Shown piece by piece: positions 8,462 through 16,575 of a DNA stretch of 64,000 nt (positions are counted from its first letter, which is position 1; every line of letters starts with the position of its first letter). A program made the position numbers and the translations under genes. The stretch covers positions 824,163 through 888,162 of the forward strand of contig JANINS010000004.1 in assembly GCA_024508725.1 (NCBI GenBank), written 5' to 3'. The notes under the pieces were generated by a model. The model was not told the DNA's origin. It ran no database searches and was given only the letters and a program-made list of their open reading frames with translations. Source of the DNA: Chitinophagaceae bacterium (lineage in GTDB: Bacteria; Bacteroidota; Bacteroidia; Chitinophagales; Chitinophagaceae).

Positions 8462-8494
8462 AAAAGGGGGCCTTATTTTTAGGGCTCCTTTTTA
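8462..8494 (+). terminator. hairpin with U-run upstream of the membrane protein gene
   Basis: AAAAGG and CCTTTT enclose GGGCC/GGGCT (one mismatch, one G-T) with the loop TTATTTTTA, followed by TTTTTATTTTG. It could be a second terminator or an attenuator for the gene at 8592. Confidence 0.4.
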
Positions 8495-8591
8495 TTTTGT
8501 CTTCTATTCCACCTTATATCTGCCTTAATATGTATTTGCCCTCTAAAAAGCTCGTTTCACCGACATTATATTTGAGGGATTAATTCACTCT

Positions 8592-9170
8592 ATGAGCGAT
8601 AGGCTTGTTTCTGTTTTGCTGATTGGCTTTGCTATTCTTTTTTTATTCGTTGTACTGGCCTGGATCCCATTGAGACGGATGTTTGAGGGAAATCCTGATT
8701 ACAATAAAACATTGCATCAGTATAACAGGCTGAGCGGTATACATATTTCATTTAGGATCATATTGGTGGCTTTTAGCATTGTCTCCTTTGTTTATTTTGT
8801 GTATCCACAAACCCAACCCTGGTTTGTGCCTATTCATTGGCTTAATAATGATTATGTAAATGCAACGGGATTTGCGATTTTGTTTATCGCTTTCATTTTA
8901 GTTGTATTAAACCAGCTTAAACTGGATAAAAGCCTTCATGATTATTACTTTGATCCTTCAAAGCAAAGTGATAGCAGCCTGGTTCCTAAAACAGAAAGTA
9001 ATTTATTGAAGAGTATCTTACTCGTTTTCGTGGGATTATTTGTTGTTGTTTCAACAATAGCTACAGGTGCATTACTGATCATTGCACTAGTAGTGTATTA
9101 TCTAAGATCATCTAACAGAAAATACCGTATACGAACTCCATTAGCTTCTAAGCAGCAACCTTTCCTCTGA
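8592..9170 (+). CDS. four-helix membrane protein, function unknown
   Basis: The 192-aa protein has four predicted membrane spans: about residues 6-26, 52-70, 90-108 and 140-168. Short loops separate them, and the tail is basic (RSSNRKYRIRTP). I do not recognise a family. The C-terminal 23 bp overlap the 3' end of the convergent luciferase-like gene, so the stop codons cross. A hairpin followed by a T-run 97 bp upstream could attenuate its transcription. Confidence 0.7.
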   Translation: MSDRLVSVLLIGFAILFLFVVLAWIPLRRMFEGNPDYNKTLHQYNRLSGIHISFRIILVAFSIVSFVYFVYPQTQPWFVPIHWLNNDYVNATGFAILFIAFILVVLNQLKLDKSLHDYYFDPSKQSDSSLVPKTESNLLKSILLVFVGLFVVVSTIATGALLIIALVVYYLRSSNRKYRIRTPLASKQQPFL

Positions 9171-10197
9171 CATGTTTCTTTACTTCCGGTGCAACCTTGG
9201 TTCCCAGTAGTTCTATGGCATGCATGGTTTGCTTATGTGATAATGCTCCCAGGGTTATTTGTGCAAGAAAACGTGTATGCCCAAAGAGTTCATATTCGTA
9301 TAATAATTTATCGATAACTTCTTGTGGGCTTCCCACTATCAGTGCTCCCTCTGCAGATGTAGAAGCATCAAATTGCTGACGTGTAATTGGAGGCCAACCT
9401 CTTTCTCTACCAATTCGTCCCATTACATCCGCATACACAGGAAAATATTCGTTCCTGGCTTTTCGGGAATCATCTGATATATAAGTAAGTGAATTAATAC
9501 TTAGCTGCATGCTTTCTTCTGAACGTCCGTTGGCTATCCATTTTCTTTTGTAGAGATTGGCAAATGGTTCAAATCTCGCCGGCGTTCCTCCTATAATCGC
9601 CAAAGCCATTGGCAAACCAAGGTTAGCAGCTCGTTCAACCGATTCAGGAGTACCACCTACTGCCACCCAAACAGGTAATTCTTTTTGGTAAGGTCTTGGG
9701 TATACACCAATATTGTTGAGTGATTGAGTAAACTTTTTTCCCTTCCAATTGACCTTTTCATTTTTATTGATCTCGAGTAGCATTTCCAGCTTCTCAGAGA
9801 ACAATGCATCATAGTCTCCAAGATTGTAACCAAATAAGGGAAATGATTCTATGAATGATCCTCTTCCTGCCATGATCTCGGCACGGCCTGAAGATATAAG
9901 ATCAAGTGTTGAAAATTGTTGAAACACTCTCACCGGATCATCTGAGCTGAGTACAGTAACTGCACTGGAAAGTTTGATATTCTTCGTTGTTGCAGCCGCA
10001 GCCGCAAGAATAACAGAAGGATTAGAAACGGCATAATCCACACGATGATGCTCTCCTATTGCAAAAACATCCAATCCAAGCTGATCTGCTAGTTGAACTT
10101 CTTCCAATATGTATTGCATTCTTTGCTGAGGACTGATCTTTTCACCTGTCTCGGGATGTGTGCCAATATCAGCAAACGTATAGATGCCAATTTCCAT
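9148..10197 (-). CDS. LLM-class flavin-dependent oxidoreductase (luciferase-like)
   Basis: The 349-aa protein belongs to the luciferase-like monooxygenase superfamily, TIM-barrel enzymes that use reduced FMN or F420. Visible features are the N-terminal strand MEIGIYTFADIG, the GEHHRVDYAVSNPSVILAAAA region near residue 47, RAEIMAGRGSFIESFPLFGYN, PVWVAVGGTPESVERAANLGLP, and the C-terminal phosphate-binding segment IVGSPQEVIDKLLYEYELFG. Length and motifs fit the group often annotated as an alkanal-monooxygenase-like oxidoreductase. The substrate is unknown. It stands alone and converges on the preceding membrane gene. Confidence 0.9.
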   Translation of the reverse strand: MEIGIYTFADIGTHPETGEKISPQQRMQYILEEVQLADQLGLDVFAIGEHHRVDYAVSNPSVILAAAAATTKNIKLSSAVTVLSSDDPVRVFQQFSTLDLISSGRAEIMAGRGSFIESFPLFGYNLGDYDALFSEKLEMLLEINKNEKVNWKGKKFTQSLNNIGVYPRPYQKELPVWVAVGGTPESVERAANLGLPMALAIIGGTPARFEPFANLYKRKWIANGRSEESMQLSINSLTYISDDSRKARNEYFPVYADVMGRIGRERGWPPITRQQFDASTSAEGALIVGSPQEVIDKLLYEYELFGHTRFLAQITLGALSHKQTMHAIELLGTKVAPEVKKHVRGKVAA

Positions 10198-10296
10198 AAT
10201 TCAAATGTAAATTCAGAAGCTAGTGTAATAACAACGAAATAAGGAAAATACGTTTTACGGTCAGAGATAAAACCATTATGGTCATTTATGTTTTTT

Positions 10297-10346
10297 TGTT
10301 GAAGAGTGCGACGCAAGGAACGTTTATTTGAAATACAAAAGCTGGC
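10297..10346 (+). repeat. dispersed intergenic repeat, copy 5 (GCGACGC core)
   Basis: It reads GTTGAAGAGTGCGACGCAAG, then GAACGTTTATTTG, and ends ACAAAAGCTGGC. Its AAAGCTGG end forms one arm of the terminator at 10338-10360. Confidence 0.75.
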
Positions 10347-10360
10347 TCAACACCAGCTTT
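10338..10360 (-). terminator. terminator of the 10378-10938 gene, built on a repeat end
   Basis: AAAGCTGG and CCAGCTTT pair around a 7-nt loop. On the minus strand it is followed by TGTATTT. One arm is the 3' end of repeat copy 5. Confidence 0.6.
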
Positions 10361-10377
10361 CGTATTTAGAATTTCTA

Positions 10378-10938
10378 TCAGGCAAGTTTTCGTTTTCCTG
10401 ATAACAATTTGAAAGCTATGTATGCTACACTCACTCCTATTGCAACGTTTTTAATAAAGTTTTTTTTGTTGTATTTCCACTCAGCGGTCCAACCACGTTC
10501 GGCTATTATATTAGGGAAATGACCTTTTTTGATATCATCAACAATTCCTTCTACCATGTTCACTCTATCTGCAAGAATTAATGTGAGCCAATGGTTCCAG
10601 TTTCCTTCGCTGTACTTGAAAGCATGCCTACGAAGTTTTCCACTTAAACCAGAAGGTGGTGCTGAAGTTCCAAACACAGCTGTCAATCCGGGACGTTCAT
10701 TAGAATGCAGAATTTCTACCGTTCTTGGTTGTTGAGTTGGTCGTTCATAATTCAATCGTTGATGATCTGCTCCGTTATAATGTTTCATTGGATATGTTGG
10801 TTCATTCTCAGGATCAGCATCAATGCCCCACCCTTTGATATGAGCGAACTTCGAAGCAAGATCATCAGTGTTCTTTCCAGTTGCTTCTGATTTATCTACA
10901 GCCCATTCACGGGTCTTTTGTTCATTAGTTTTTTCCAT
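10378..10938 (-). CDS. conserved hypothetical protein paired with the zinc dehydrogenase
   Basis: The 186-aa soluble protein starts with charged residues and contains HIKGWGIDADPENEPTYPMKH, GLTAVFGTSAPPSGLSGKLRRHAFKYSEGNW and HWLTLILADRVNMVEGIVDD. It ends with a single hydrophobic segment (about residues 163-178), suggesting C-terminal membrane attachment. No enzymatic motif is evident. It lies 10 bp downstream of the zinc-dependent dehydrogenase pseudogene and is read in the same direction. In related genomes I recall the same pairing, so a shared stress or aldehyde-detoxification role is an inference. Function unknown. Confidence 0.75.
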   Translation of the reverse strand: MEKTNEQKTREWAVDKSEATGKNTDDLASKFAHIKGWGIDADPENEPTYPMKHYNGADHQRLNYERPTQQPRTVEILHSNERPGLTAVFGTSAPPSGLSGKLRRHAFKYSEGNWNHWLTLILADRVNMVEGIVDDIKKGHFPNIIAERGWTAEWKYNKKNFIKNVAIGVSVAYIAFKLLSGKRKLA

Positions 10939-10948
10939 ACGATATTTT

Positions 10949-12104
10949 TTATGCTGCTGCTCTTGGTGGAATTAATATTGGTTTAATACAGTTATCACGT
11001 TTTGCTGAAAAGATGTGATATGCCTCTGACACTTCTTCCAATGGAACTCTATGTGTAATGAGTTCACTTGGTTTGATGATACCATTCTTTACATGTTCGA
11101 TCAATCTGGGCAACAAACGTTTTACTGATGCCTGGTTGGCTCTTATGGTTAATCCTTTGTTGAGCACATTACCTATAGGAACCATATTGGTTGTTGGTCC
11201 ATACACACCAACGATTGAAATGATACCACCTTTCTTTACAGAATTGATAGCCCATTCCAATGCTGTAGCTGAACCAGCCTGTATTAAAGTTTTTCTACCT
11301 GTGATTGGTGTGAAAAGCGTTTCCTGAAGCTTCGCAACCTACTGCATCGATACAAACATCAGCCCCGATACCCGTTAATTTCTTGATGAACAATACCGGA
11401 TCTTTCATTGATCTGAAATTATATGCTTCGCACTGAGAAAAGTTTTTGGCGAATTCGAGCCTGTATTCCAGTTCATCAATAATGATCACTCTTCCGGCAC
11501 CGAATAACCAGGCACATTTTGCTGCCATAATACCAATGGGTCCTGCACCAAAAACGACAACCGTATCACCTTTCTTAATACCAGCCATTTCTGCAGCCTG
11601 ATAACCAGTAGGCACAACATCAGTAAGGAGTACTGCATCATCAAGATCCATCCACTCCGGAATTTTAACAGGTCCTACATCTGCATACGGCACACGAACA
11701 TACTCTGCTTGTCCACCATCATACCCACCTGCAGTGTGAGAATAACCAAATATCCCACCTACTGCAGTAGCTTCCGGGTTACTCTCATGACAGTTGCCAA
11801 ATAATTCCTGTTTGCAAAACGGACAACTTCCACATGCGATGTTAAATGGAACCAATACTCTGTCACCTGCTTTCAGGTTCTGCACTTCTGAGCCTACTTG
11901 TTCTACAACTCCGGTGAATTCATGGCCGAACGTCATTCCTACTCTTGTGTCTGGAACAAGGCCGTGGTACAAGTGAAGATCAGATCCACAAATGCAGGAA
12001 CGTGTTACACGAACAATCGCATCCTGCGGATGAAGTATTTCCGGGTCTGGTTTATTTCTGTCTACTCGAACCCTGAAAGGTCCACGATAATTCATTGCTA
12101 TCAT
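10949..12104 (-). pseudogene. frameshifted zinc-dependent alcohol/formaldehyde dehydrogenase-like gene
   Basis: Two frames together make one medium-chain dehydrogenase. The upstream part (12104 to about 11298) has the GroES-like domain: CICGSDLHLYHG, GHEFTGVVEQVG, the four-Cys structural zinc loop CGSCPFCKQELFGNC, and the Rossmann motif GAGPIG. It then runs into a TAG after EASGNAFHT. Reading continues in the next frame as ITGRKTLIQAGSATALEWAI to the stop at 10949. One extra base near 11298-11303 (in ACCAATCAC of the minus strand) explains the shift; without it the product would be about 384 aa, the family's normal length. No long homopolymer sits at the site. Start choice: ATG at 12104, with GTG at 12134 as alternative. 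Confidence 0.85.
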
Positions 12105-12263
12105 AGCACTGTTTTTAAGCGTTATAATACTCACTGCAACTGCAATGAGACGCTCTACAGCCCAAAAAACAATGCCACGTCAAATACAGAAAATATTTAT
12201 AGCTGCTTGATAATGAAACAATAGCGGCAGGTAGTATGCTAGAATAAGTTCAAGTTCAAAAAG

Positions 12264-12290
12264 AAAGTGGTATCACCAGGATACCACTTT
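12264..12290 (-). terminator. terminator of the small gene at 12305-12499
   Basis: AAAGTGGTATC and GATACCACTTT pair perfectly around a 5-nt loop. On the minus strand it is followed by CTTTTTG. Confidence 0.7.
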
Positions 12291-12304
12291 AAGCCATAGT
12301 AAGA

Positions 12305-12499
12305 TCATATAAATCTTCTTCTTGTGCTTTGCTTTTGTTTGTGGATATTCCACAATTCAGCTGCACAAAATGTTCTTGCACTTCTCTTTTTTGCGAGATT
12401 CACATCGTAGGCGATCGTTTCCTGAACACTTGTTTTGATCTCGTCTAAAAGTCGTTGGTCTACACGTACTTTAGGTGTAACATTCATCTGCATATTCAT
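12305..12499 (-). CDS. small conserved basic protein
   Basis: This is a 64-aa protein starting MNMQMNVTPKVRVDQRLLDEI and ending in the basic tail WNIHKQKQSTRRRFI. The longer reading begins with a TTG at 12532, so I prefer the ATG at 12499. The middle (ETIAYDVNLAKKRSARTFCAAELW) looks helical. Similar short proteins occur in Chitinophagaceae; no function is known to me. The C-terminus is strongly positive, which could suit nucleic-acid binding, but this is speculation. It has its own terminator and an upstream inverted repeat at 12540-12575. Confidence 0.65.
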   Translation of the reverse strand: MNMQMNVTPKVRVDQRLLDEIKTSVQETIAYDVNLAKKRSARTFCAAELWNIHKQKQSTRRRFI

Positions 12500-12539
12500 A
12501 TTCTTTTCTATTAAATCGTTCCTTCCAGGCAAGCAATAC

Positions 12540-12575
12540 CGAGAAATTTTGTAGAAATAGTTTTTAAATTTCTCG
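12540..12575. promoter_or_regulatory. 10-bp inverted repeat upstream of the small gene
   Basis: CGAGAAATTT (12540-12549) and AAATTTCTCG (12566-12575) are perfect inverted copies 16 bp apart. They could be an operator or a leader hairpin for the minus-strand gene at 12305-12499. Confidence 0.35.
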
Positions 12576-12682
12576 TTTGCCGCCTATTTTTCAAACACCG
12601 TTCCAATTATGCAGATGTAGAAGAAAAATTCCGGAGATTAATTTACCAACATCTATGTGGGTTTGGTGAGACGTGACAGAAC

Positions 12683-12724
12683 GTACAAGAGAGTGACACA
12701 ACCGGGATGAGTTAAGTACTGGAC
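12683..12724 (+). repeat. dispersed intergenic repeat, copy 6 (GTGACAC core)
   Basis: It begins GTACAAGAGAGTGACACAAC, then CGGGATGAGTTAA, and ends GTACTGG. It lies between divergent genes (12499 and 12798). Confidence 0.7.
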
Positions 12725-12797
12725 GTTCGTCAACTAATTTCACAACTTATTTTATGGATTATCACCTGCAACTTTATCTTTATCACAAAACCAGCTA

Positions 12798-13733
12798 ATG
12801 AGACTTGTAGTTACACTAATGACAGGACTAACTGTATTTGCATCATGTACTGCTTCAAAATATTCTTCTGTTGGCAAGCAAGACCAAAGCAAAGTACTTC
12901 TGGCAGAAAAGAGGGATGCGATTGATTTTGGACAATTAAAGTCTCAGAACATCAGCACTTACCAGGAACGGGCTCAATCAAGGGCATTCTTTGCTCCTAT
13001 CGCTGGCTCACTGATCTCTCTGGGTACAGATGCGGTGAAAAAGATGATCGCAAATGATAAGAAGAAGTACATGGCTGAATATAAGATGGGATTGACAGAT
13101 CTTGTTTTCTATGATCAGCTATCAAAAGAAAGTGCGTTTGATCCTGTGGGGATGCAGTTCAATGGATTTACGCTGGTGAGAACTTTTCAAAATGGTGATG
13201 GAGGTATGGATACTGCCCTGGTTGCAGAATTTGAGCTGGACAAAACAAATCCATACGAGATATTGAACAACTCGATCTTTCGTCTAAAGCTAAAATCTTT
13301 AAAACTAAATGCAGCAAAAGCTAAGATCGCTCAGAATGGTCCAAAAACTTTGAACATGGATTTTGAGATCATCTTCAAAACATCGTATGTGAATGAACAA
13401 GGTGTTTTGTTTGATAATGTTACACTGGGCAAATTTGTTTTCCTTTTAAGAGATGCTCCTTTAGATAAGAATGCATCGGGTTATACAGCTTTTTATGAAG
13501 GTTTGAAAGGCAAGAAGATCGAAGGCAAAAGTTTTATTGTACCAAGATCGTTCGGTTATCATATCAATGAAGATGGTGCACCTGCAAAAGCTTATAGCCA
13601 GGGAGCTTATTCCATCCAGGTGAACGTAAAAGAAAGTTCGAAGAATAGTTTTGTGAATACACTCATTCTCGATAATGCCGGGCAAGGTTTAGATGCAGCA
13701 GGCAAAAAGATCAAAGCGTTTGCAGAACAGTAA
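12798..13733 (+). CDS. hypothetical lipoprotein
   Basis: The 311-aa exported protein has a lipoprotein signal with lipobox FASC (Cys17). The mature part holds a conserved-looking block, SRAFFAPIAGSLISLGTDAVKKMI, resembling a short membrane-associated helix, then a beta-rich region (FNGFTLVRTF, ALVAEFELD, MDFEIIFKTSYV) and the near-repeat SFIVPRSFGYH. I do not recognise the family. It shares a bidirectional terminator with the convergent gene at 13772. Outer-membrane or periplasmic attachment is expected from the signal. Confidence 0.75.
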   Translation: MRLVVTLMTGLTVFASCTASKYSSVGKQDQSKVLLAEKRDAIDFGQLKSQNISTYQERAQSRAFFAPIAGSLISLGTDAVKKMIANDKKKYMAEYKMGLTDLVFYDQLSKESAFDPVGMQFNGFTLVRTFQNGDGGMDTALVAEFELDKTNPYEILNNSIFRLKLKSLKLNAAKAKIAQNGPKTLNMDFEIIFKTSYVNEQGVLFDNVTLGKFVFLLRDAPLDKNASGYTAFYEGLKGKKIEGKSFIVPRSFGYHINEDGAPAKAYSQGAYSIQVNVKESSKNSFVNTLILDNAGQGLDAAGKKIKAFAEQ

Positions 13734-13745
13734 TCGCAATAAAAG

Positions 13746-13770
13746 AAAAGCCCTCAATTCGAGGGCTTTT
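13746..13770. terminator. bidirectional terminator between convergent genes
   Basis: AAAAGCCCTC and GAGGGCTTTT pair around AATTC, with T-runs on both strands. It serves the genes ending at 13733 (+) and 13772 (-). Confidence 0.85.
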
Positions 13771-13771
13771 T

Positions 13772-14389
13772 TTATATTGTACTAACAAGATTCTCTTCTT
13801 TGTCGGCAAGTGTAAGTTCGTATTCGCCGGACTTCGATTGAAACAACAGGTATTTTCTTTTAAAATTCCAGTTGATCTTTTTCTGGCTTCCATCCCTGTA
13901 AGTAGTTACCAGCCTAACAGTAACATCTACTTTGTAAGGATGAACATCTGTTCCGGATATTCCCAGATCTTCGTCGCTATTCTTATACGTTTTTTGCGGA
14001 TCAATGTTATTGAAGGTTACCGCTACAGTATCATACTCAGCAAAATCATTTTCAAATTCCGCTTTGATCTTTTCTTTTACCAGGCTTAATGTTGATACAG
14101 TAGTAGTAGCCGGAGTTGTTTGTACTGCCATACTTGCATTCAAGGCTTCAACCGGTCTTCTCAACCATGTATCTTCTTTGGTAAACGGAATATTGAATTG
14201 TTTGTTTGCTGAAGATCTGACCACATAATTTTTTGCTTCAGCATCCACTTCAATGATCTTACCGGTGATCCAGTTAAGATCAGTAGATAAATTCTTTCTC
14301 AACTCAACTACATCTCCTTTCTTATATACCTGTGCATTCGCTGTTATTCCAAAGAACGCTACAAGTGCTGCCAGCACCATCTTTTTCAT
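13772..14389 (-). CDS. secreted hypothetical protein
   Basis: The 205-aa protein has a signal peptide (MKKMVLAALVAFFGITANAQ, cleavage after Ala-Gln likely). It is followed by an SH3-like start (VYKKGDVVELRKN, WITGKIIEVDAEAKNYVVRS) and a C-terminal beta-rich half with YKVDVTVRLVTTYRDGS. No catalytic motif is apparent. It is convergent with the lipoprotein gene and its start is about 130 bp from that of the divergent Fe-S gene. Function unknown; extracytoplasmic location is well supported. Confidence 0.75.
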   Translation of the reverse strand: MKKMVLAALVAFFGITANAQVYKKGDVVELRKNLSTDLNWITGKIIEVDAEAKNYVVRSSANKQFNIPFTKEDTWLRRPVEALNASMAVQTTPATTTVSTLSLVKEKIKAEFENDFAEYDTVAVTFNNIDPQKTYKNSDEDLGISGTDVHPYKVDVTVRLVTTYRDGSQKKINWNFKRKYLLFQSKSGEYELTLADKEENLVSTI

Positions 14390-14495
14390 CGTCTATCGGT
14401 TTACGTCCATACTAACAGGATTAAAACCTGTGCCAAAAAATCATAGCATCTTTCCCCAAAAAAAGATCGCTGGATATTACAACAGTTTTGTTCCC

Positions 14496-14503
14496 TACTT
14501 TTG
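14496..14503 (+). promoter_or_regulatory. -7 promoter box TACTTTTG of the CCG-domain Fe-S gene
   Basis: It matches TAnnTTTG and ends 16 nt before the ATG at 14520. This supports the shorter start of that gene. Confidence 0.5.
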
Positions 14504-14519
14504 GCCTAAACGATTGATT

Positions 14520-15299
14520 ATGCATGTTCCTACGATGGCAGAGATGATGGCAAACGGAGAAACACCTGAAGTATTGTTTTGGGTTGGATGTTCAGGCAGT
14601 TACGACCAGAGAGCACAGAAAATAACAAAAGCTTTTGCCACTATTCTGCATAAAGTGGGTATCAGGTTCGCAATTCTGGGGAAAGAGGAAGCCTGTACCG
14701 GCGATCCTGCAAGAAGAGCCGGCAATGAATTTCTGTTCCAGATGATGGCGTATAATAATATCCAGATATTAAATGGATATGGTGTAAAAAAGATTGTTAC
14801 AGCCTGTCCGCATTGTTTCAATATTTTAAAGAACGAGTATCCTGAATTGGGCGGTAACTATGAAGTGATCCATCATACACAACTCTTACAACAACTTATT
14901 GATGAAGGAAAGATCAAACTGAAAGATGCGATTGAATTCAAGGGAAAGAAGATCACTTACCACGACAGTTGTTATTTAGGAAGAGCCAATGATATATACG
15001 AAGCACCGAGAAAAGTATTAGAAGCCCTGGATGCAGAGTTGGTAGAGATGAAACGTTGCAGAACCCGTGGCTTGTGTTGTGGAGCCGGTGGAGCAAATAT
15101 GTTCAAAGAAGAAGAACCTGGCGATAAACGAATCAATATAGAAAGAAGCGACGAAGCTTTAAGCCTCTCTCCTAACGTTATCGCTGCTGCCTGCCCGTTT
15201 TGTAATACCATGCTTACCGATGGAGTTAAAAACCGTGAAAAAGAAACCGAAGTACAGGTATTGGATATTGCTGAGATCGTGGCTGCAAGTATGGAATAG
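14520..15299 (+). CDS. (Fe-S)-binding protein with two CCG domains
   Basis: The 259-aa protein carries two cysteine-rich CCG domains as in LutA, GlpC and HdrB. These ligate special iron-sulfur clusters and pass electrons or handle thiols. The second CCG box is GLCCGAGG, with downstream AACPFCNTM; the first region has VGCSGSYDQR and TACPHC. The frame stays open upstream to 14253, but that extension overlaps the divergent secreted gene. I therefore take the ATG at 14520, just after a TACTTTTG box. Its usual partner, a membrane 4Fe-4S dicluster protein, is at 48101-49429 rather than adjacent. Electron donor and acceptor are unknown. Confidence 0.9.
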   Translation: MHVPTMAEMMANGETPEVLFWVGCSGSYDQRAQKITKAFATILHKVGIRFAILGKEEACTGDPARRAGNEFLFQMMAYNNIQILNGYGVKKIVTACPHCFNILKNEYPELGGNYEVIHHTQLLQQLIDEGKIKLKDAIEFKGKKITYHDSCYLGRANDIYEAPRKVLEALDAELVEMKRCRTRGLCCGAGGANMFKEEEPGDKRINIERSDEALSLSPNVIAAACPFCNTMLTDGVKNREKETEVQVLDIAEIVAASME

Positions 15300-15305
15300 T
15301 ATGGT

Positions 15306-15357
15306 TGCCAGCTTAAGTGTAAGTGGCATCGTCTGTTGTGTCACTCACTTGTACGTT
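15306..15357 (-). repeat. dispersed intergenic repeat, copy 7 (GTGACAC core)
   Basis: On the minus strand it reads GAACGTACAAGTGAGTGACA, then CAACAGACGATGCCACTTA, and ends TAAGCTGGCAAC. It begins seven bases after the Fe-S gene stop codon. Confidence 0.8.
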
Positions 15358-15407
15358 CAGAATTTTATTCGCCAGGCGTCTTAACATCACTTCAACTGCA
15401 TTAAACT

Positions 15408-15415
15408 TATTTTTG
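15408..15415 (+). promoter_or_regulatory. -7 promoter box TATTTTTG, 4 nt from the start codon
   Basis: A TAnnTTTG match ends 4 nt before the ATG at 15420, implying a leaderless or nearly leaderless mRNA. Confidence 0.45.
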
Positions 15416-15419
15416 CTGC

Positions 15420-15941
15420 ATGAATTTCGATTACCAGCAGTTCATTCCCGAAGATTTTGCACCCGATTCAAGAGTATGGGTATATCAAAGCAACAGGTTA
15501 TTCATGATCAGTGAAGCTTTTGCCATAGAAGATATATTGAATGACTTTATATCTACCTGGAACAGCCATGGCACTCCGGTAAAAGGTTATGCGAATCTTC
15601 TTTTTGGCCAGTTCATTGTTTTTATAGCTGATGAAACAGCAACCGGTGTAAGTGGATGCAGCACCGACAGTTCTGTACGAGTGATCAAACAAATTGAAGA
15701 ACGGTTCAATGTAACTATGTTCGACAGGCAATTGCTTGCTTTTATTGTAAAAGATAAGATACAGGTGCTACCGCTGAATCAATTGAAATATGCTGTAGAG
15801 AATAAATTCATCACGCCTGACACACTTTATTTCAACAATCTGGTAAAGAATAAAGAAGAATTACTCAGTAACTGGATCATCCCTGTAAAAGACAGCTGGC
15901 TAAGATCAAAAGTTGAAAGTGTTGCACCATCAGCAGTTTAA
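15420..15941 (+). CDS. conserved Bacteroidota protein of unknown function
   Basis: The 173-aa soluble protein contains RVWVYQSNRLFMISEA near the N-terminus, TWNSHGTPVKGYANLLFGQFIVFIADE, and the conserved GVSGCSTDSSVRVIKQIEERF block. It ends KDSWLRSKVES. Members of this family are often labelled 'ABC transporter ATPase' in databases, but no Walker motifs are present, so that label is not supported. The SGCSxDSS motif with its cysteine is the most conserved-looking site. It converges on the YdeI-type gene, 3 bp between stops. Confidence 0.8.
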   Translation: MNFDYQQFIPEDFAPDSRVWVYQSNRLFMISEAFAIEDILNDFISTWNSHGTPVKGYANLLFGQFIVFIADETATGVSGCSTDSSVRVIKQIEERFNVTMFDRQLLAFIVKDKIQVLPLNQLKYAVENKFITPDTLYFNNLVKNKEELLSNWIIPVKDSWLRSKVESVAPSAV

Positions 15942-15944
15942 ATA

Positions 15945-16463
15945 TCACATCAACTTTTTTCTTTCTTCTTTCAGGCTGCGAATCATCGTTCCATAGTCCA
16001 TCTGCTTACTCAAAGCATTTACTGCCTGAGCAATGCGTTTTGTTTTGGTCTCCTCAGTCTTTGCACTTGTGATCCATTTTGTGAAGTAGTTCTTATGACC
16101 ATAAGTAAGACTTTCGAAATACCTGCTGGCTTGCGGCTCATCTGCCAGGCATTCTAATAATTCAGTCGGCGGTTGTAATTTTTCTTTGTCTTCCTGCAGT
16201 TGCACTTGTACTATTGCTCCTTTTCTTTTCTTTATGCCTTTCCGCATTTCTGCATTTACTGCGAGAATAAAACCTCCGTTTCCCATTGGCATTAAGGCCA
16301 CCTGGTTTATCGGATGCATATCCAGCTTCCCTTTCACCCGAAACGTTTTTTTATTTCCGGGTTTTATCTGCTGGGCAATATTCACTGGAATCTCAATGTA
16401 TGTCCAGCCTGTTTTTTCACCCTGCTCTGCAAATTGTTTTAGTTCGGCTGTAAATTTTATCAT
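15945..16463 (-). CDS. DUF1905 + YdeI/OmpD-associated (OmdA) protein
   Basis: The 172-aa protein has an N-terminal DUF1905 beta-barrel-like domain (about residues 1-90: MIKFTAELKQF, WTYIEIP, KLDMHPINQVALMPMGNGGFILAVN). A C-terminal OmdA-type helical segment follows (about 110-172: ESLTYGHKNYFTKWITSAKTEETKTKRI). A second protein with the same C-terminal domain lies at 57476-58093. OmdA-type proteins have been linked to bacteriocin resistance in enterobacteria, but the role here is unknown. Soluble; no signal peptide. Confidence 0.85.
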   Translation of the reverse strand: MIKFTAELKQFAEQGEKTGWTYIEIPVNIAQQIKPGNKKTFRVKGKLDMHPINQVALMPMGNGGFILAVNAEMRKGIKKRKGAIVQVQLQEDKEKLQPPTELLECLADEPQASRYFESLTYGHKNYFTKWITSAKTEETKTKRIAQAVNALSKQMDYGTMIRSLKEERKKLM

Positions 16464-16575
16464 GACGAAAACTTGCTTAAGAAAATCACTAGTACCAGTT
16501 TATCCACATCAATATACCAACATCTTGCAAAAGACCGTTTAAGAGAATATCTTGTACACAACCAAAACTACTTTT

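Larger units (their letters stand above)
8231..8591. other. 361-bp intergenic region after ndk
   Basis: It holds the ndk terminator (8256-8278), repeat copy 4 on the minus strand (8290-8337), an AT-rich stretch without a coding frame, and a second hairpin at 8462-8494 before the next gene. No small gene or known RNA was recognised. Confidence 0.5.

Noticed and set aside
10949-11260. Separate 103-aa dehydrogenase-like gene
   Set aside because: It is the C-terminal part of the frameshifted dehydrogenase and begins with a TTG inside the domain.
14253-14519. Upstream extension of the CCG-domain gene
   Set aside because: It overlaps the divergent secreted-protein gene antisense, has no family similarity, and a promoter box lies at 14496-14503 inside it.
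15420-15941. Annotation as ABC transporter ATPase
   Set aside because: No Walker A, Walker B or signature motif is present despite that label being common for the family.
16500-16508. Single TTATCCACA DnaA box
   Set aside because: One isolated 9-mer is expected now and then by chance; no second box is near.
16541-16556. CTTGTACACAACC resembling the repeat head and core
   Set aside because: The order and spacing do not match the repeat and no tail follows.
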